Assembly: GCA_948099385.1 (NCBI GenBank) | Contig: CANUEZ040000179.1 | Span: 11,922,001 to 11,986,000, forward strand | DNA: 64,000 nucleotides | Reading direction: 5' to 3' | Origin: Fasciola hepatica | Lineage: Eukaryota > Platyhelminthes > Trematoda > Plagiorchiida > Fasciolidae | The notes under the pieces: model-generated | Database searches by the model: none | What the model was told of the DNA's origin: nothing | Seen by the model: the letters and a program-made list of their open reading frames with translations, nothing else | Shown here: positions 53,128-64,000 of the stretch, piece after piece | How the letters are laid out: each line of letters begins with the position of its first letter | How positions within the stretch are numbered: the stretch's first letter is position 1 | Program-made: the position numbers and the translations under genes

Positions 53128-55825
53128 TTGCGTAAAAGGCACATGAAAATACCGCATTTCAAGCCTGAAGACCCGGAAGTTTTCTTTGCCATTCTACATC
53201 CTCGATTTCAGGATGCTTGCTGGCCTTGCCAACGATCAGTACTGCCATATGATAAAATTCTGCCGGCTATCCCAGCCAAAATGTTCCCATCAATCAGGGA
53301 CACTGCTATGAACCCCCGGAGCACAACTCGCACGATGCACTCCGAGCAGTTTCCCTCAAGCACTTTGCAGGGTCGGAAGAGAAAAGTATCCGGCAAGTTC
53401 TCCCGAACTTCAACCGCGAGATATGACATTCTGGCGGTTGTTACGGAGAATGTGTCCGTTAGTGCGCACGACGTCCAAGGCCGATGCTGTCCTGCGTCAC
53501 CTAGGGATGCAGCGACTCCCGTCGTATTCCCAAAGCATAGTAGCTATTTCATTACAAGCCAACCATTTAGATAAGTGCGCAGAGACCGCAGACGAAGTTT
53601 TCGAGCACGAAAAGCACTTTCTGGCAGTCCCAAGCATTCAGCAACACCTCCACTGCTCGGCTTGATGCTGCCGTCAACCCTGCATCGGAAACCACCCACC
53701 CCTGGACACCCGGTAGCAACTATTACATTCAAACTTTATTTCGGGAGGTTCGCGTTGTAAAGCAGGTGGTTGGATAACAGAAGCGCACCCCTAATAGCCT
53801 TCACAAACAAAGCCAAACCCGTCAGCGTTTCCCTATCTGTGCCCCTAAGCCAAATTAGCTATTCAGCAAGATTCACTTCCATTGCCGTTTCGGACCTAAA
53901 GCTCACAAATGCGAACGAATCTGTAGTTTCCGCTCCAGCCAGGTGATGGCGATAGGTTCTAACAGAGTCCCTGTTCCTAGTAGCCTCATTTAAGTGAAAG
54001 ATAAGACTACAGTTATGCTTTTCTTTATGGGCAAGGGAGCTCAGATCAGCATTTTACCATTCTCCAAAGGGTCCACTATCTCTTCTAAAGCCCTGACATT
54101 TAAAGCCGCCAACGGCGCTTTTGTCCCGACATACGGCAGTCAATTTCTCACCCTAGACCTTGGCCTGCGTCGTCCTTTCAGGTGGGTTTTGACGTCGTTT
54201 AGGTGCGTCATGCCTTTTTAGGCCCAGATTTTTCAGAAAGCCGTGGTCTTTCATTCCATTCCATCAGGCGAGAGCCCGTAGATCGAGTTACTTCGACTTT
54301 AGTTATAGGTTCCCTGACCCAGGCTCAGTCAACAGCAATCCTCAGGCCAGTTCCCACTTCCGAACCAGGACCTGGTAGCGTATTCAGCGAGTATTCTAAT
54401 CTTGACCTTTCAAACAACAACCTGCCTTCAGTCGCCACTGATGCGGCCCATCATGTCGTCACACAAGAATCCCCGGCCCAGGCTCGACCCTGCATAGCGG
54501 CTCCAGACAAGCTCCGTGTAGCCCACTACAAGTTCCAACATCAGCCCAATTTAGGACTTATCTTGCCTCCCAGTTGTCCATGGGCATCAACCTTATACGC
54601 GGTCCCAAAGAAATCACCTGATGATTGGAGGCGTTGAGGAGGTTGCAGCACACTCATCCGAGTGACTAGCCCGACATATATCCCATTCCGCATATCAACG
54701 CCCCCGCCGCTGGTTTAGCTGGCAAGACAGTTTGCAATCATACATATTTCGTGCGGGCACATAACCACGTACCAATGGTGGAGGCAGATATCCCAAAGAC
54801 AGCCGTAGCGACTCCGTTTTGTCTCTTCAAGCTTTACTTATGCATTTGAGGCATAGAAAATCCGCTCAGGCTCTCCAGCTTCTCATGAATTTGGTATGTA
54901 ACGGTTCGGATTTTGTGTTTTTCCTGTGTTGATGGCATCCCGACTTACAGCTCATCTGGGAGAGAACATCTAGCACGTCTGCGCATCCCTAGAGACAGTG
55001 TGTTTCAACACGGTGTGTATTGGTCATCGACGCTATCGAAATCCTGGGTCACAAGGTAACTTCCACGGGGATCATACCGATGCAGCATTGGGTGCTGGCT
55101 ATCGCTGACTGCCCGGAACGTAGGCCATTCAAGCAACTACATCTTTTCAACGGGTTGGTCAACTTCTATCGTTCTTTCCTTCCACAATGCGCTTAGCTGA
55201 CATAGCAGCTCACTCATTTGTCAAGGTACAGAGCGAAACAAGTGGTTTTCACGGAAAACTCACTAGACACATTCGCTGTGCTGAAGCTGGCTACTTGCAA
55301 CATAGCCCCGCTATCGCGCCTGAATCCAACTTCCCCAATTGCATTAGTCGCCAAAGCACCAGAAAAAGCCGTGGAAGCGGCACCTAAAAAATACTCAGGA
55401 GCCGCTTGGCAATCAGCTCAGTTTTTCCCTAAAACTTGCCGCGAGCTGGATCCAGGTTTTGCACTTCTGGCCCTGACATGTTATCTACCTAGGCATCCGT
55501 CACTTTAGGTACACACTGGAGGGACTCAAATTCACGGTCTACACTGACCAGAAACCAAGCTTCTAAGCACTGCGTTGCACCACGGGCATATACTCTCCCA
55601 GAGTTTATACGTCACTCACTTCACGAGTGATGTACGTCATGTCTCAGGTGTCGATAATCTTTTTGCTGACCCACTCTGTTTCTTCAAATACCTGGACCTC
55701 AGCCTCTCCCGCCTGATCGACCTCGAAGCTAATACGTCCACTCGGGCAGACGACCTCGAAGCAGACCAACTCCGCAGCACTTCATGGCCTGGGCTCCAGC
55801 CGGTTCCCATTCCTTCAGCCTAAGG
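53128..55825 (+). mobile_element. Ty3/gypsy element, gag-pol, degenerate
   Basis: Gag frame 53,128-53,574 opens with the capsid signature FKPEDPEVFFAILHPRF and includes the 'tLqGRK' segment. Protease is at about 54,022-54,240: GKGAQISILPF stands where D-T/S-G-A-Q-I-S is expected, so the catalytic Asp is lost, followed by LTFKAANGAFVPTYGSQFLT and LGLRRPFRW. RT begins at about 54,500: PDKLRVAHYKFQ, CPWASTLYAVPKKSPDDWRR, then IPKTAVATPFCLF near 54,790-54,830 in another frame. The RT end and RNase H are at about 55,130-55,700 (KYSGAAWQSAQFFPKTCREL; HVSGVDNLFADPL). It contains many stops. The integrase is not recognised, although RH-like sequence ends near 55,820. Confidence 0.85.
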
Positions 55826-55829
55826 TCGC

Positions 55830-57640
55830 GTACAGTGCGACAAGTCTAAGGAACACCCAACGACAGTCATACCGTGGGCTTTCAAGAGACAGGTTTTCGG
55901 AACCCTGCACGGTTTGTCCCATCGAAGTATAAAAGCCTCCGCTAAGCTCATCGGCCTCTGTTACTTTTTGCACAAAATGAACCTCGTACTCAAGGTAAAA
56001 TTTGGATAAGTAAGAGCTATTAAATCCAGTAACGAGGTTTAAGTATGACCTAGATTAATCAACCTGTAGAAGGGAAAGGGGAATTCTGCATGAAACGGTG
56101 AAAAAAGCAATTTGAATAATTGCGCGGGTGCATATTGGGTTACGTCGTAACTGTATACTGAATTCAAGTAATGAGCTACCACAAATGAGAGAAATGAGAT
56201 TGAATTTTCCCGTCCAAAATGGCTGAAAAAATTATGGGAGCTCATGTGGTATGACCTGGTGTGGAAAAGAGTCAAGGCACGAAAATGATATCAAGGAGCT
56301 TTGGGTTACTTACCGTTATTTTGCTATTGATTAAGGTAAAATAATGTATGTATATAGCGGATCCGTGTTTAGTCACTGAAGCAGTTCCTATTACTTTGTA
56401 GTAGTTTCTTTCGGGACCGCAAACGTAATATAACTTCACAACGATAGTAAATCTTTGGGCTGATGAAGCCTATTACCACTACGTGGGCAGTACTACAGTT
56501 GCCTTCGTAAAAAGTGAACGAGTATGGCGGGACTTATTTCAAGGTGAAATTGGCAGGATTCTGTAGGTCAGTAGGGGAAAATGGCCAGTGAGCGGAATCA
56601 CGCCTTGAATACTTCTGTAGAGAATTCTAAAAACCATCAAACAAGATTTCCAGTTCTGAATCGGTCAGCAATGAGAGGGGAAAGTGCCAAATGGTCTTGG
56701 AGGTAGGGTGGTCCTAAGAATCGGAGCAGTGACCTAAAGGTCAATGTCTTCTTCGTCAGATTGACTTACAGTTACGTCAAAGTTGAATTAACACAAAACA
56801 GTTAGGACAGAAAGGCCTTCATCTATAGCACGCATGAATGCATACTCTGACTAGGAGGATCTAGTTTGCAAACGGAGTTCGTTCCAGGTTCTGGGGTATG
56901 TGAGGAGAAAAATCTTTAGGCATAGAACGGTCCTTGCAGAGGGTACGGTAATCGTATACTGTCTGTTACGGAGTCAATACGCGGTATCCGAGGCGAAACA
57001 TAATTGTTTGGAAGAATAAGATTATTTAGTCAAAAACTTATACAGAATTGCCAGGTTGAGCTCGATGCGAAGAGGTGATAATGGTTATAGTTCGAGATAT
57101 AAGCATCATTCTCCATGGTTAACGTGTGAAGACCACCCGGTAAGCTTCTTTGTGAGTCTCCTCTGAACATTCGTTAATGACCGTCCAAATATCCAGTTGG
57201 TACACTCTCGCGTTCTTTTCTGGATTCCATGACCCGTCGCAGTCAGCCTTCTGGATCCATAGGGCACATCTTATATTACTCCTGCATCAACTCGTTGACC
57301 ATGTCAAGATGTCGGAAGCCTATTTCTTTAGTGGTCCTTGCAATCACTGCACTCTTCAACGTTCTCCCGCATCGCTTATATCAGCATTCCCAAGTCTGTC
57401 CAGCTATCCACACCGCCCTCTCCGAGTTCGAAACCAGCTCATAATTCCCGCGCTAACCATCACCACTTATTTCGCTCAAACACTACTTGTCTTTACTGTC
57501 TTAATTCCGTTACTGTGTGATTCTCAAATTTAAAATTTTGATTACCTCACATGGTTATGTATAGCTTTATTTCCTGATCTTGTCTTGTGCATGTGTCTTG
57601 ACCACGGTCAAGAAATATACAATTATCAATCATCAATCCT
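55830..57640. other. No confidently assigned feature
   Basis: A 118-codon plus-strand frame at 57,177-57,533 and a 78-codon minus-strand frame at 56,039-56,275 are hydrophobic and motif-free. I see no repeat relation to the rest of the window. Confidence 0.35.
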
Positions 57641-60600
57641 GTCAGATTTTCGCAAACTGGATGAAATTATAAGGTAGTGTTCAAGAGGAGGCCTGACATA
57701 TACCTTGTACATGTAAAGAATGCTTTCTTTAGCCGTAAAAGATCTGCACAGAATACCGGGACACTTTTAGGCTTTCGCCATTTGGAAGGCAGCAAGTTCA
57801 TGGAAGTTTAAACACCAAGAATAAGTTAAACCAAGGTCCTTAACTGAGTGCCCTTTGTCGATGGGTGAACCACCGATGCATAGGTAACCTGGAGGAACCT
57901 TGCATCTGTGGACAAGTAAAAGTAACTTGTTGGCGGAGCGTTTCATCGCCAAGATTGGGCACCATTCACCGGCAGCAGCTAAGTTGGCGGGGATTTGAGT
58001 AATAGTAGCACTGAGGTTCTCTGGTGAGAAATTATGGACTATCCTAATTTCTTCCATTCTTGAAGTAATAGTCTTGAAGTAATACACGGGTACGAGGCTA
58101 CAGCCCAAATGTTCCCGGATCTTGTGATTATCTTGTCATCTGAATGTCACCAGTGAGCTGTAAGATAGTTCACTAGATAGTGGGGAAGTGGTAAAACGGA
58201 AAGGGTTCAAAATACAAATCTTGACAGTATCTTGCATCTGGTATTGCCGGCGAACTGGAAGATAGACCGCTGGACAGTGCGAAAGGGTTAAGGACACGAG
58301 TCTTGACAGCATCGTGTGTCTCGAACTGCCCGGAATCTGAAAGATGGACATTTGGACTGTGGGAGAAGTTCAGCTCTGCTGAAGTTCGTTTAACTTGAGT
58401 GACACGAAAGATTCAAGCGTGGGAAATCTGTCGGACATCAAACAGCGAGGCTTTCGGTCCGCGCGTCGCGCGCGGCCATTGGGTATCGTCGGAAACATTT
58501 TATTTATAAGAGGAAAAGCATTGGGCCTAAAACACTGTCCTGAATCACACTGCTATCAAAAGGCTTATGCTAGGGGCGGGGCCAGTGAATGAACAACCTC
58601 ATGAATGATGCGATGAGTAGAATGAGATTCAAGAAAGTAGCGAATTGATATTAATATTATTATTGATCATATTACTGGTTTATTGCGGAGATATCCGAAG
58701 CACACTGATTGAATGGTCGTACGGTACAAGTGAGATCACAATTGAGATTCGTGGATAATCACTCTGGTATATGCAGCAAAAGGGTGTAAAGGTTTTATTG
58801 GTCACGTGAATGAGGGCAAAATGCGATAAATTACCGAAGGAGTTTGCAGCCTGTTCTCTAAGGACAGGAAATGCGTAAATAAAACTGAAAGACCAACTTG
58901 CCTCAGCACAAGTGCCTTATTTCCAGCAAGAGGTTGTGGGGGAAGCACGCCCAAAGTGGTTGATATACATGCCCCAACCTGGAAATCTGGCGGAGCAGTG
59001 ACGAAATTTGACAGATGAGTGAAATACTGCTAAAATAAAGGGTTTATATTAGGTTAGTTAGTGAACACATGGTGGCACCAAAGTGGACGGAGGAGAAGAG
59101 GTCGCGTAGGGATGTTGCACATGTGAAACTGTCAAAACATGCAGGCGACCTCGTAATAGGATATGCTGATATGATGCATTGGAATAACAGCTGGATGGTT
59201 ATAACCTGCCAAAAGATCGCAGCTTTGTTAGAGGGTTGGGTTGAGTTACTCGATCGAAGACTTAAGATAAGTCTAAATAAAGAGCAAACAGATTTCCCAC
59301 TTTCAGCTGATTCAGTGGCGATATTCAAAAAATTATACTGACAAGCCTTGCAGGAGAGTGAAAGAAGAAACCAAGTTGATCGTAGTTAATAAGGTTGAGG
59401 CCTAAAATATAATAAATATTGTGATCCGTAACTGCTTTTCCACTATTCTGGATATAATGGGGGAATGGTTTATGGGGCAGTAATTAGACACCTCACGTTA
59501 AGATCCCTTTTCATGAACGGGAACGATTACCGAGCACTTCCAGCTAACAGTTACCGTGCTTCCATTAAGTGAAAGAGTTAGGAGGTCGAGCAGCAAAAGG
59601 AGGAGATTTGGTTCGCCAATGACAAGGGCAACTGGCGGTGGGTCATCAGGGCCCAATTGGATAGAGGGTTTGCAATTGGATAATAGCTTAGCACCAATCT
59701 TGGGATCAGAGGTATGGTAGAAGGGACAGAGTCAGTAATGGGTAAACATTAGGGAAGAGCAATGGCAGTGGTTAAAGCCATGGCTGAGGCAAAGAACGTT
59801 TTGAAAGCTTCGGCCATGCGAAGTGGCAGTTGATTGATGAGATTTATCCAGAATCAGGAGTTGGTAGTCGGCCTCGAATCAACGTTTCTAGATCCATGCA
59901 AAAGAGAAAGTAGTTGAGATTCATTTGGATGACTCAAAGCCTTGGTTTCTTGGTCGCGGAGTCAAGTATTATCTTGTCGTGGAATAACTGATGAGAGGTG
60001 GTTTAAACGAACAAACACTGAGGACTCATTATAGTTGTTGTTGCTTGAGAATTCATGACACTCCTTGTGGAATGGCGAGATAGTGGACTTTTTCTTAGAT
60101 ACTGCACGCGAAGTATCAGACAATTTGTTCGGAAGTTTAGGAAGACAGGAGCAGAAACTGTCTTCAGCAATTCGGTGGTCATGGGCGAAAAATAATTAAT
60201 TCAGTTTTTAGCTAATAGGCGTGACTTGCATAGTCTGACTTTTGCATAGGAATGCATCGTTGGAGGGGCCTGATTGGATGGGGCCACTAAGTGGCAGATG
60301 GGAGATGACCATTTTATGGTCACCGCCATGGAAAATCTATGTTTCTTATTCGTCAATGAGGGGCATTTTTTGAGTAAATAGCAGATCTGGTATGTTCCCA
60401 TTTCAGGTAGTCTCGGACACCTGTTGTTTCCAGCTACCAAGATGAGTATCAGTATCAAAACCCATAAGATTAGGAAGAACCAAAAGGGTAAGTCCGCAAA
60501 TGTTAGGGAGAATGAAGTGACTAGCAATAAGCTTCCTTCCGGAAGGAAGGAAAGGGAGGTATTCGAGGGATCTAATAAGTGGAAACAAGGAACTAGGGGA

Positions 60601-61009
60601 ACTTGGCACACTGTAATGCAGCCAGTGTAGAGAACATTGCCTTGGAGGCATATATTGAACCAGATATAAACGGGAACGGAATCGAGCGCACAGGGTTTGT
60701 GGTGTGTATTTCCCTGACGTGGGCTAGACACTCACCACCAAGCTGGCCTGTTTGCCTTGGAAGATTTTACCCCACCAAGGGTGCATGATCATTGGGAGTA
60801 TTCTCACACAGTCAGGATTCCGTCATCAAGATAATGTCGTACAAATACTTAAAGACTAATTATTTTAAGTCCAAAGGTTTATCGAGCATGGAGTGAGAGC
60901 TAAATAGAGCTGAATATATGGAAAGTAGTGCAGTCACTTCAGAGGTCAAGTGTAATTTGGGAAAAAGACAAACTCTCTCCATTGGGAGAAGTAGGAACCA
61001 CAGTCATTT

Positions 61010-61500
61010 ATAGTCAACGGGGAAAAACGGATGCAAGGGCCGGCGTAGGTCACGATGAAGTGAGTTCCAGACGAGCCGAAGTAACCGAAGCAGTGGGAGG
61101 GACTGTTGGGGAGTATAATAGCTGGGTATCAAACGGTGAGAAGAATTTTTCGTTTGATTGACTGTCCTTTTTGGACTCCACGTTTCACGCGCAAACCTCA
61201 GGTCATCCGACCAACGTGCACTCGGAAGCACCAGACTCGAGTTTCGCTCTTGTTAGAGCTCATCAGTGGTGCATATCCTCCGCCACACCCAGGGTTTGAA
61301 CCCGGGCCCTTTCACCCCGAAGGCGTGTGTGTTACCACTGCGCCACCCCGCTCCCGTTCGAGCTGATCCGAATCACCAAGTTAAGCTTGTATAGATGTCG
61401 ACCTCTATGACAGCCAGAAATGCCCGACAGCTTTCAAATGGAGACACGGTTCCGGACCTAGTTAACTCCAAGCGAATGCCTCCCACCAATCAGGTCTTCT
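61010..61500 (-). repeat. SINE family A with hammerhead, most complete copy
   Basis: On the minus strand the head starts near 61,500 (cctgattggtgggaggcattc). The A box is the complement of 61,334-61,346 (gtggcgcagtggt) and the B box the complement of 61,292-61,302 (ggtttcaaaccc-like, read as ggttcaaaccc). The hammerhead follows at 61,272-61,228, then a body and tail to about 61,010. The spacing of the boxes fits a Pol III type-2 promoter. It lies inside a decayed LINE in the same orientation. Confidence 0.88.
61228..61272 (-). ncRNA. Canonical type I hammerhead ribozyme (SINE A)
   Basis: All core elements are intact on the minus strand. Stem I gcacca/tggugc pairs perfectly over six bases (complements of 61,267-61,272 and 61,228-61,233). 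CUGAUGA is the complement of 61,260-61,266. Stem II is GCUC/GAGC with loop UAACAA (complement of 61,246-61,259). GAAA is the complement of 61,242-61,245. Stem III is minimal (A-U and C-G, with a UCGA loop), and the cleavage triplet GUC lies just before position 61,233. This is the ribozyme most likely to be active in the window. Confidence 0.9.
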
Positions 61501-62419
61501 CCACAGGATGAGGGCAACGGACCCACAAGTAATTGCGTGACATAGGTGAGAAGAATGTTGGAGCAAACTGAAAGAACTGTGGAACTTGGCGGGTCGATAG
61601 CAAGCAGAGGCCATTCGGAGAGGTTGAGAAATACCTGCCAGTCGGAATAGTGTTGGCTGAAGGGGAATGCAGAGGCAGGGCAGAAAATGTTCTAGGAACG
61701 GGGGTACAGAGGAGCAAATAAGGCTGCGCTTTATAGAAGGAGCGAAACAAGGTGGGAGCCACATGAAGAGCGAAGCATTAGGAATCGAGAGCATTAGAAA
61801 TGGCTGTCAGTCAGAGAGTGTGGCTTGAGGTGAGGGCGGCTTGTCGAGGCCGTATTTTAGTATTGGTGGGCAGCGTATGCGGTGAACTTGTTGGGAACAC
61901 CGATGTAGCACGGATGTAGCAAGGGGTACTTTCCCAGGTCGAAACCAGATTCGGTGGGCTAAAACGAGTGGATTTAAGAGGAGACAGTAGGATGAAAGGC
62001 GGGTTTGCCTTAGGAGTGGGCAGACTGGTGTACCTGCTCCGCTGGATGAAGCGAAGGTTATTGAATGGGGAAATGGAGAGTAATTAAGACCTGGCAATGT
62101 GCAGAACGGACGATGTAGTAGTCCGGTGTGGTAACTGGTGCCGCATTTCACTGGGTGGCAGCTAAAGAGGAGGGACTGACTTATCTAGATAGACAGTAAT
62201 GGGACCCGATTTAGCAGCCTCCATGGCGGGAATAAAGGAAGGGCGGCGGGAACATAAGAAGAAGAACCATTGAGTGCACGTGAAGATGGAGCAATGGGGA
62301 AGTGAGAAGGAGAGATGGAGTGATCAGCTGTCTCTTTTGAGGGCTTGGGACCATCGAGGGCCTTCCTCGTGGGGAAAGTCGGGATAGATCTAATGGTTTC
62401 TCTCTGGAGATGGGTTTCA

Positions 62420-62568
62420 CCAGCAAGATTTCCAGTCTCCAGCATATACATACACCTCTTAAAGAGGGCGTCCTCCACAACCTCTAGACGAATAGTAATT
62501 ACTATTCTTCAGTACTTAAGTACAAATTCAGTGGTAAAATGGACTGTTTAATTTACGCAATTTTCCTC
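62420..62568. repeat. 149-bp direct repeat, left copy
   Basis: Identical by eye to 63,093-63,241 over the full length (ccagcaagatttccag ... gcaattttcctc). The presumed LINE ORF1 start on the minus strand lies inside it. Confidence 0.92.
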
Positions 62569-62584
62569 TCCCCCCTTAAGTCTC

Positions 62585-63160
62585 ATGTCGCACTTCCCTC
62601 AACCCACCCGGTCACACAACCACCTGCGCCTTTTGAAGATTTCAGTGATGTACTACTTCCAGTTGATTCCGTCAGATATTGAACATTTATACCACTATTA
62701 TGCCCACTCCGTTGTAACCTTGTATTCCTCATCTGTTGAAAGCTATTTCACCAAGCTATTACTTATCGCCATTTTTTCATCAGTCCTCCAAGACTGGGCA
62801 CCTATGCCAAAGACCACTGAGAATGCAATTTCTCCTAACCTTTGCCAGGTCACCGAACTTCCGGTTGTTTCCCAAGTGTTCCATATCAGACTCTTGCCAG
62901 TCTGTCCCGTTAAGCCATCGTCTGCAAGTTTTGACAGTATCATTCATGCACCACCCTCATATGAATGCATAAGACCATCGTTTATCAACTCCTCTGTCCA
63001 CTCCGTTGTCAACTTGTGTTCGCTAATTAACCTGAAACGAACCGTTTATTTGAATCGTGTTTCACCCACCTTTCAACCTTTGTCACTCTGCTCCAGCAAG
63101 ATTTCCAGTCTCCAGCATATACATACACCTCTTAAAGAGGGCGTCCTCCACAACCTCTAG
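62585..63160 (+). other. 191-codon open frame between direct repeats, unidentified
   Basis: It begins MSHFPQPTRSHNHLRLLK, is Ser/His/Leu-rich, and runs into the right direct repeat, whose antisense carries the LINE-like MEDALFKRC peptide. No motif is recognised. The antisense strand is partly open too. Chance, or a shadow of an element frame, is more likely than a gene. Confidence 0.15.
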
Positions 63161-63241
63161 ACGAATAGTAATTACTATTCTTCAGTACTTAAGTACAAAT
63201 TCAGTGGTAAAATGGACTGTTTAATTTACGCAATTTTCCTC
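63093..63241. repeat. 149-bp direct repeat, right copy
   Basis: Identical by eye to 62,420-62,568 and 673 bp from it start to start. It is directly followed by a run of C residues (63,241-63,252). Confidence 0.92.
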
Positions 63242-63252
63242 CCCCCCCCCCC

Positions 63253-64000
63253 GGGGATACCACCAAACCTTCGGTATCATGCTTCTGCTATTTTCTGGGT
63301 CATTTGGGCTGTTGGTTCAAGTGCATGTCCGTCATCACCAACAATTCCTCCATTTTCCGCCGGTGCTTTTTCGAAGGCTTTCTTTGTCAGTTTACTCACC
63401 TCTGCGACTTTACCTCGATGCTATCCGAAGTATTGAGCGTTTTTCTTTCAACCCCGCTTTGCTTCATCATGTATCTCGACGGCGGAGCTTATCTCACTCA
63501 CTACTGAGAAGTACTTCCACCTGACCTTCAAACGCGAACTTGCCAGGCATTCGTACAATAGACCACTAAAACCTATACAATTTTACGCTGCATTTACCCC
63601 AGTAAATATCCAAGGAACATTTCTGTGACCCCAAATGTACCATATGATCATGCAATCAAGCAGGCTTCGGGTGTCCCAGAAATAAACCATTATTATTATC
63701 AATATTAGGTCTGCCACGACTTGGTATAAAAAGGTTGTGCAAGGCTGTCACCCTTCAGATGTGTTACCTGTCATGGTCGTTGCCCTTTTTCCCATTGATG
63801 ACTCTGGGAGTTTCTCAAGACACGTAAAGAATACCCATAAATTGCTCTCAAGGTTTGAGGAAGACTTTCGGTTATTTCAGCAACAGACAGGCACGTAGTT
63901 TTAAGTTCATGAGAATGTGAGTGCTGAGAACTGGCTTCGTACGCATCTGGGTGAACATCCAAAACATTTCCCATACTACCGGGTTAAATTTTGCCGCGTT
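63253..64000. other. No recognisable gene
   Basis: Overlapping frames in all phases (63,212-63,524) indicate non-coding, C/T-rich DNA. A short tattattat run lies near 63,690. Nothing else is seen. Confidence 0.4.

Larger units (their letters stand above)
57650..62568 (-). mobile_element. CR1-like LINE, long but heavily decayed
   Basis: From right to left, a possible ORF1 starts at about 62,480 (MEDALFKRCMYMLETGNLAG) and its traces continue to 61.5 kb; the assignment to this LINE is inference. The AP-type endonuclease trace is at about 60,480-60,230: DTHLGSWKQQVSETT, GNIPDLLFTQKMPL, HKMVISHLPLSGP. RT motif A is at 59,236-59,286 as LYLDLS, stop, VFDRVTQPNPL. RT motif B is at about 58,505-58,550 as SVIQDSVLGPMLFLL. 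A later RT segment in frame 58,108-57,767 ends HSVKDLGLTYSWCLNFHE. Spacing (about 2.9 kb from nuclease to RT end) fits a CR1-like ORF2. A segment at 58,060-58,130 resembles the 3' untranslated part of the CR1-like copies at 37 and 42.7 kb, so an additional fragment is probably spliced in. A SINE interrupts the element at 61.0-61.5 kb. Confidence 0.7.

Noticed and set aside
60201..60731. 176-codon minus-strand frame as a membrane protein gene
   Set aside because: The neighbouring phase contains LINE endonuclease-like motifs (THLGSWKQQ, HKMVISHLP), so the hydrophobic reading is an out-of-phase shadow.
62585..63160. 191-codon frame as a gene between terminal repeats
   Set aside because: Composition is skewed, no motif is seen, and it runs into the repeat whose antisense is the better coding candidate.
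1..64000. CRISPR array, bacterial operon, rRNA gene or complete tRNA gene
   Set aside because: No regularly spaced short repeats and no rRNA. The only tRNA-like sequences are the heads of SINEs with intact or partial A and B boxes.

Overview
The window looks like gene-poor intergenic or intronic DNA from a metazoan, most probably a parasitic flatworm (Neodermata: trematode or cestode). The reasons are the mixture seen here: Penelope-like elements with a GIY-YIG endonuclease, R2-like and RTE/CR1-like LINEs, several degenerate Ty3/gypsy lineages, and tRNA-derived SINEs that carry hammerhead ribozymes. This last architecture is known from schistosome SM-alpha repeats. The species assignment is inference. 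There are no operons, no bacterial signals and no convincing complete host gene. Nearly all recognisable coding matter is transposon-derived and broken.

Layout. 0-7 kb: an (AT)n tract, a possible host exon, a gypsy gag fragment (4.26-4.71 kb) and a minus-strand LINE fragment (5.5-6.7 kb). 7-24.5 kb: two copies of one large duplicated block (about 6.97-12.56 kb and 15.46-23.67 kb). Each block holds the 3' end of a Penelope-like element (minus), about 1.5 kb with exon-like islands, and an R2-like LINE (plus). The second copy is interrupted by a 2.64-kb Penelope-like element at 19,612-22,251 inside the R2 reverse transcriptase domain; the first copy preserves the empty site. Between the blocks are two SINEs of one family, one with a hammerhead motif. 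24.9-27.25 kb: another Penelope-like element with an inverted 5' end. 27.4-28.0 kb: two copies of a second hammerhead SINE, head to head. 29.9-34.1 kb: gag fragment, an RTE-like LINE that has lost its whole RT domain, one copy of a 1.18-kb repeat, and a protease/RT fragment.

34-42.8 kb: a minus-strand gene-like cluster, then a gypsy element (minus, RT-RNase H-integrase) split by a fold-back insertion and flanked by two inverted CR1-like LINE ends. 43.4-46.6 kb: the second copy of the 1.18-kb repeat and an inverted relative. 46.9-49.6 kb: gypsy gag-pol (plus). 50.1-52.0 kb: a CACTA/EnSpm-like DNA transposase. 53.1-55.8 kb: another gypsy gag-pol (plus). 57.65-62.6 kb: a long degenerate CR1-like LINE (minus) with a hammerhead SINE inserted in it. 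62.4-63.2 kb: a perfect 149-bp direct repeat.

The elements do not cooperate as a pathway. The interest lies in the nesting order, the small ribozymes, the inverted and internally deleted retrotransposon copies, and the unexplained recent duplications. Boundaries quoted for degenerate elements are approximate.
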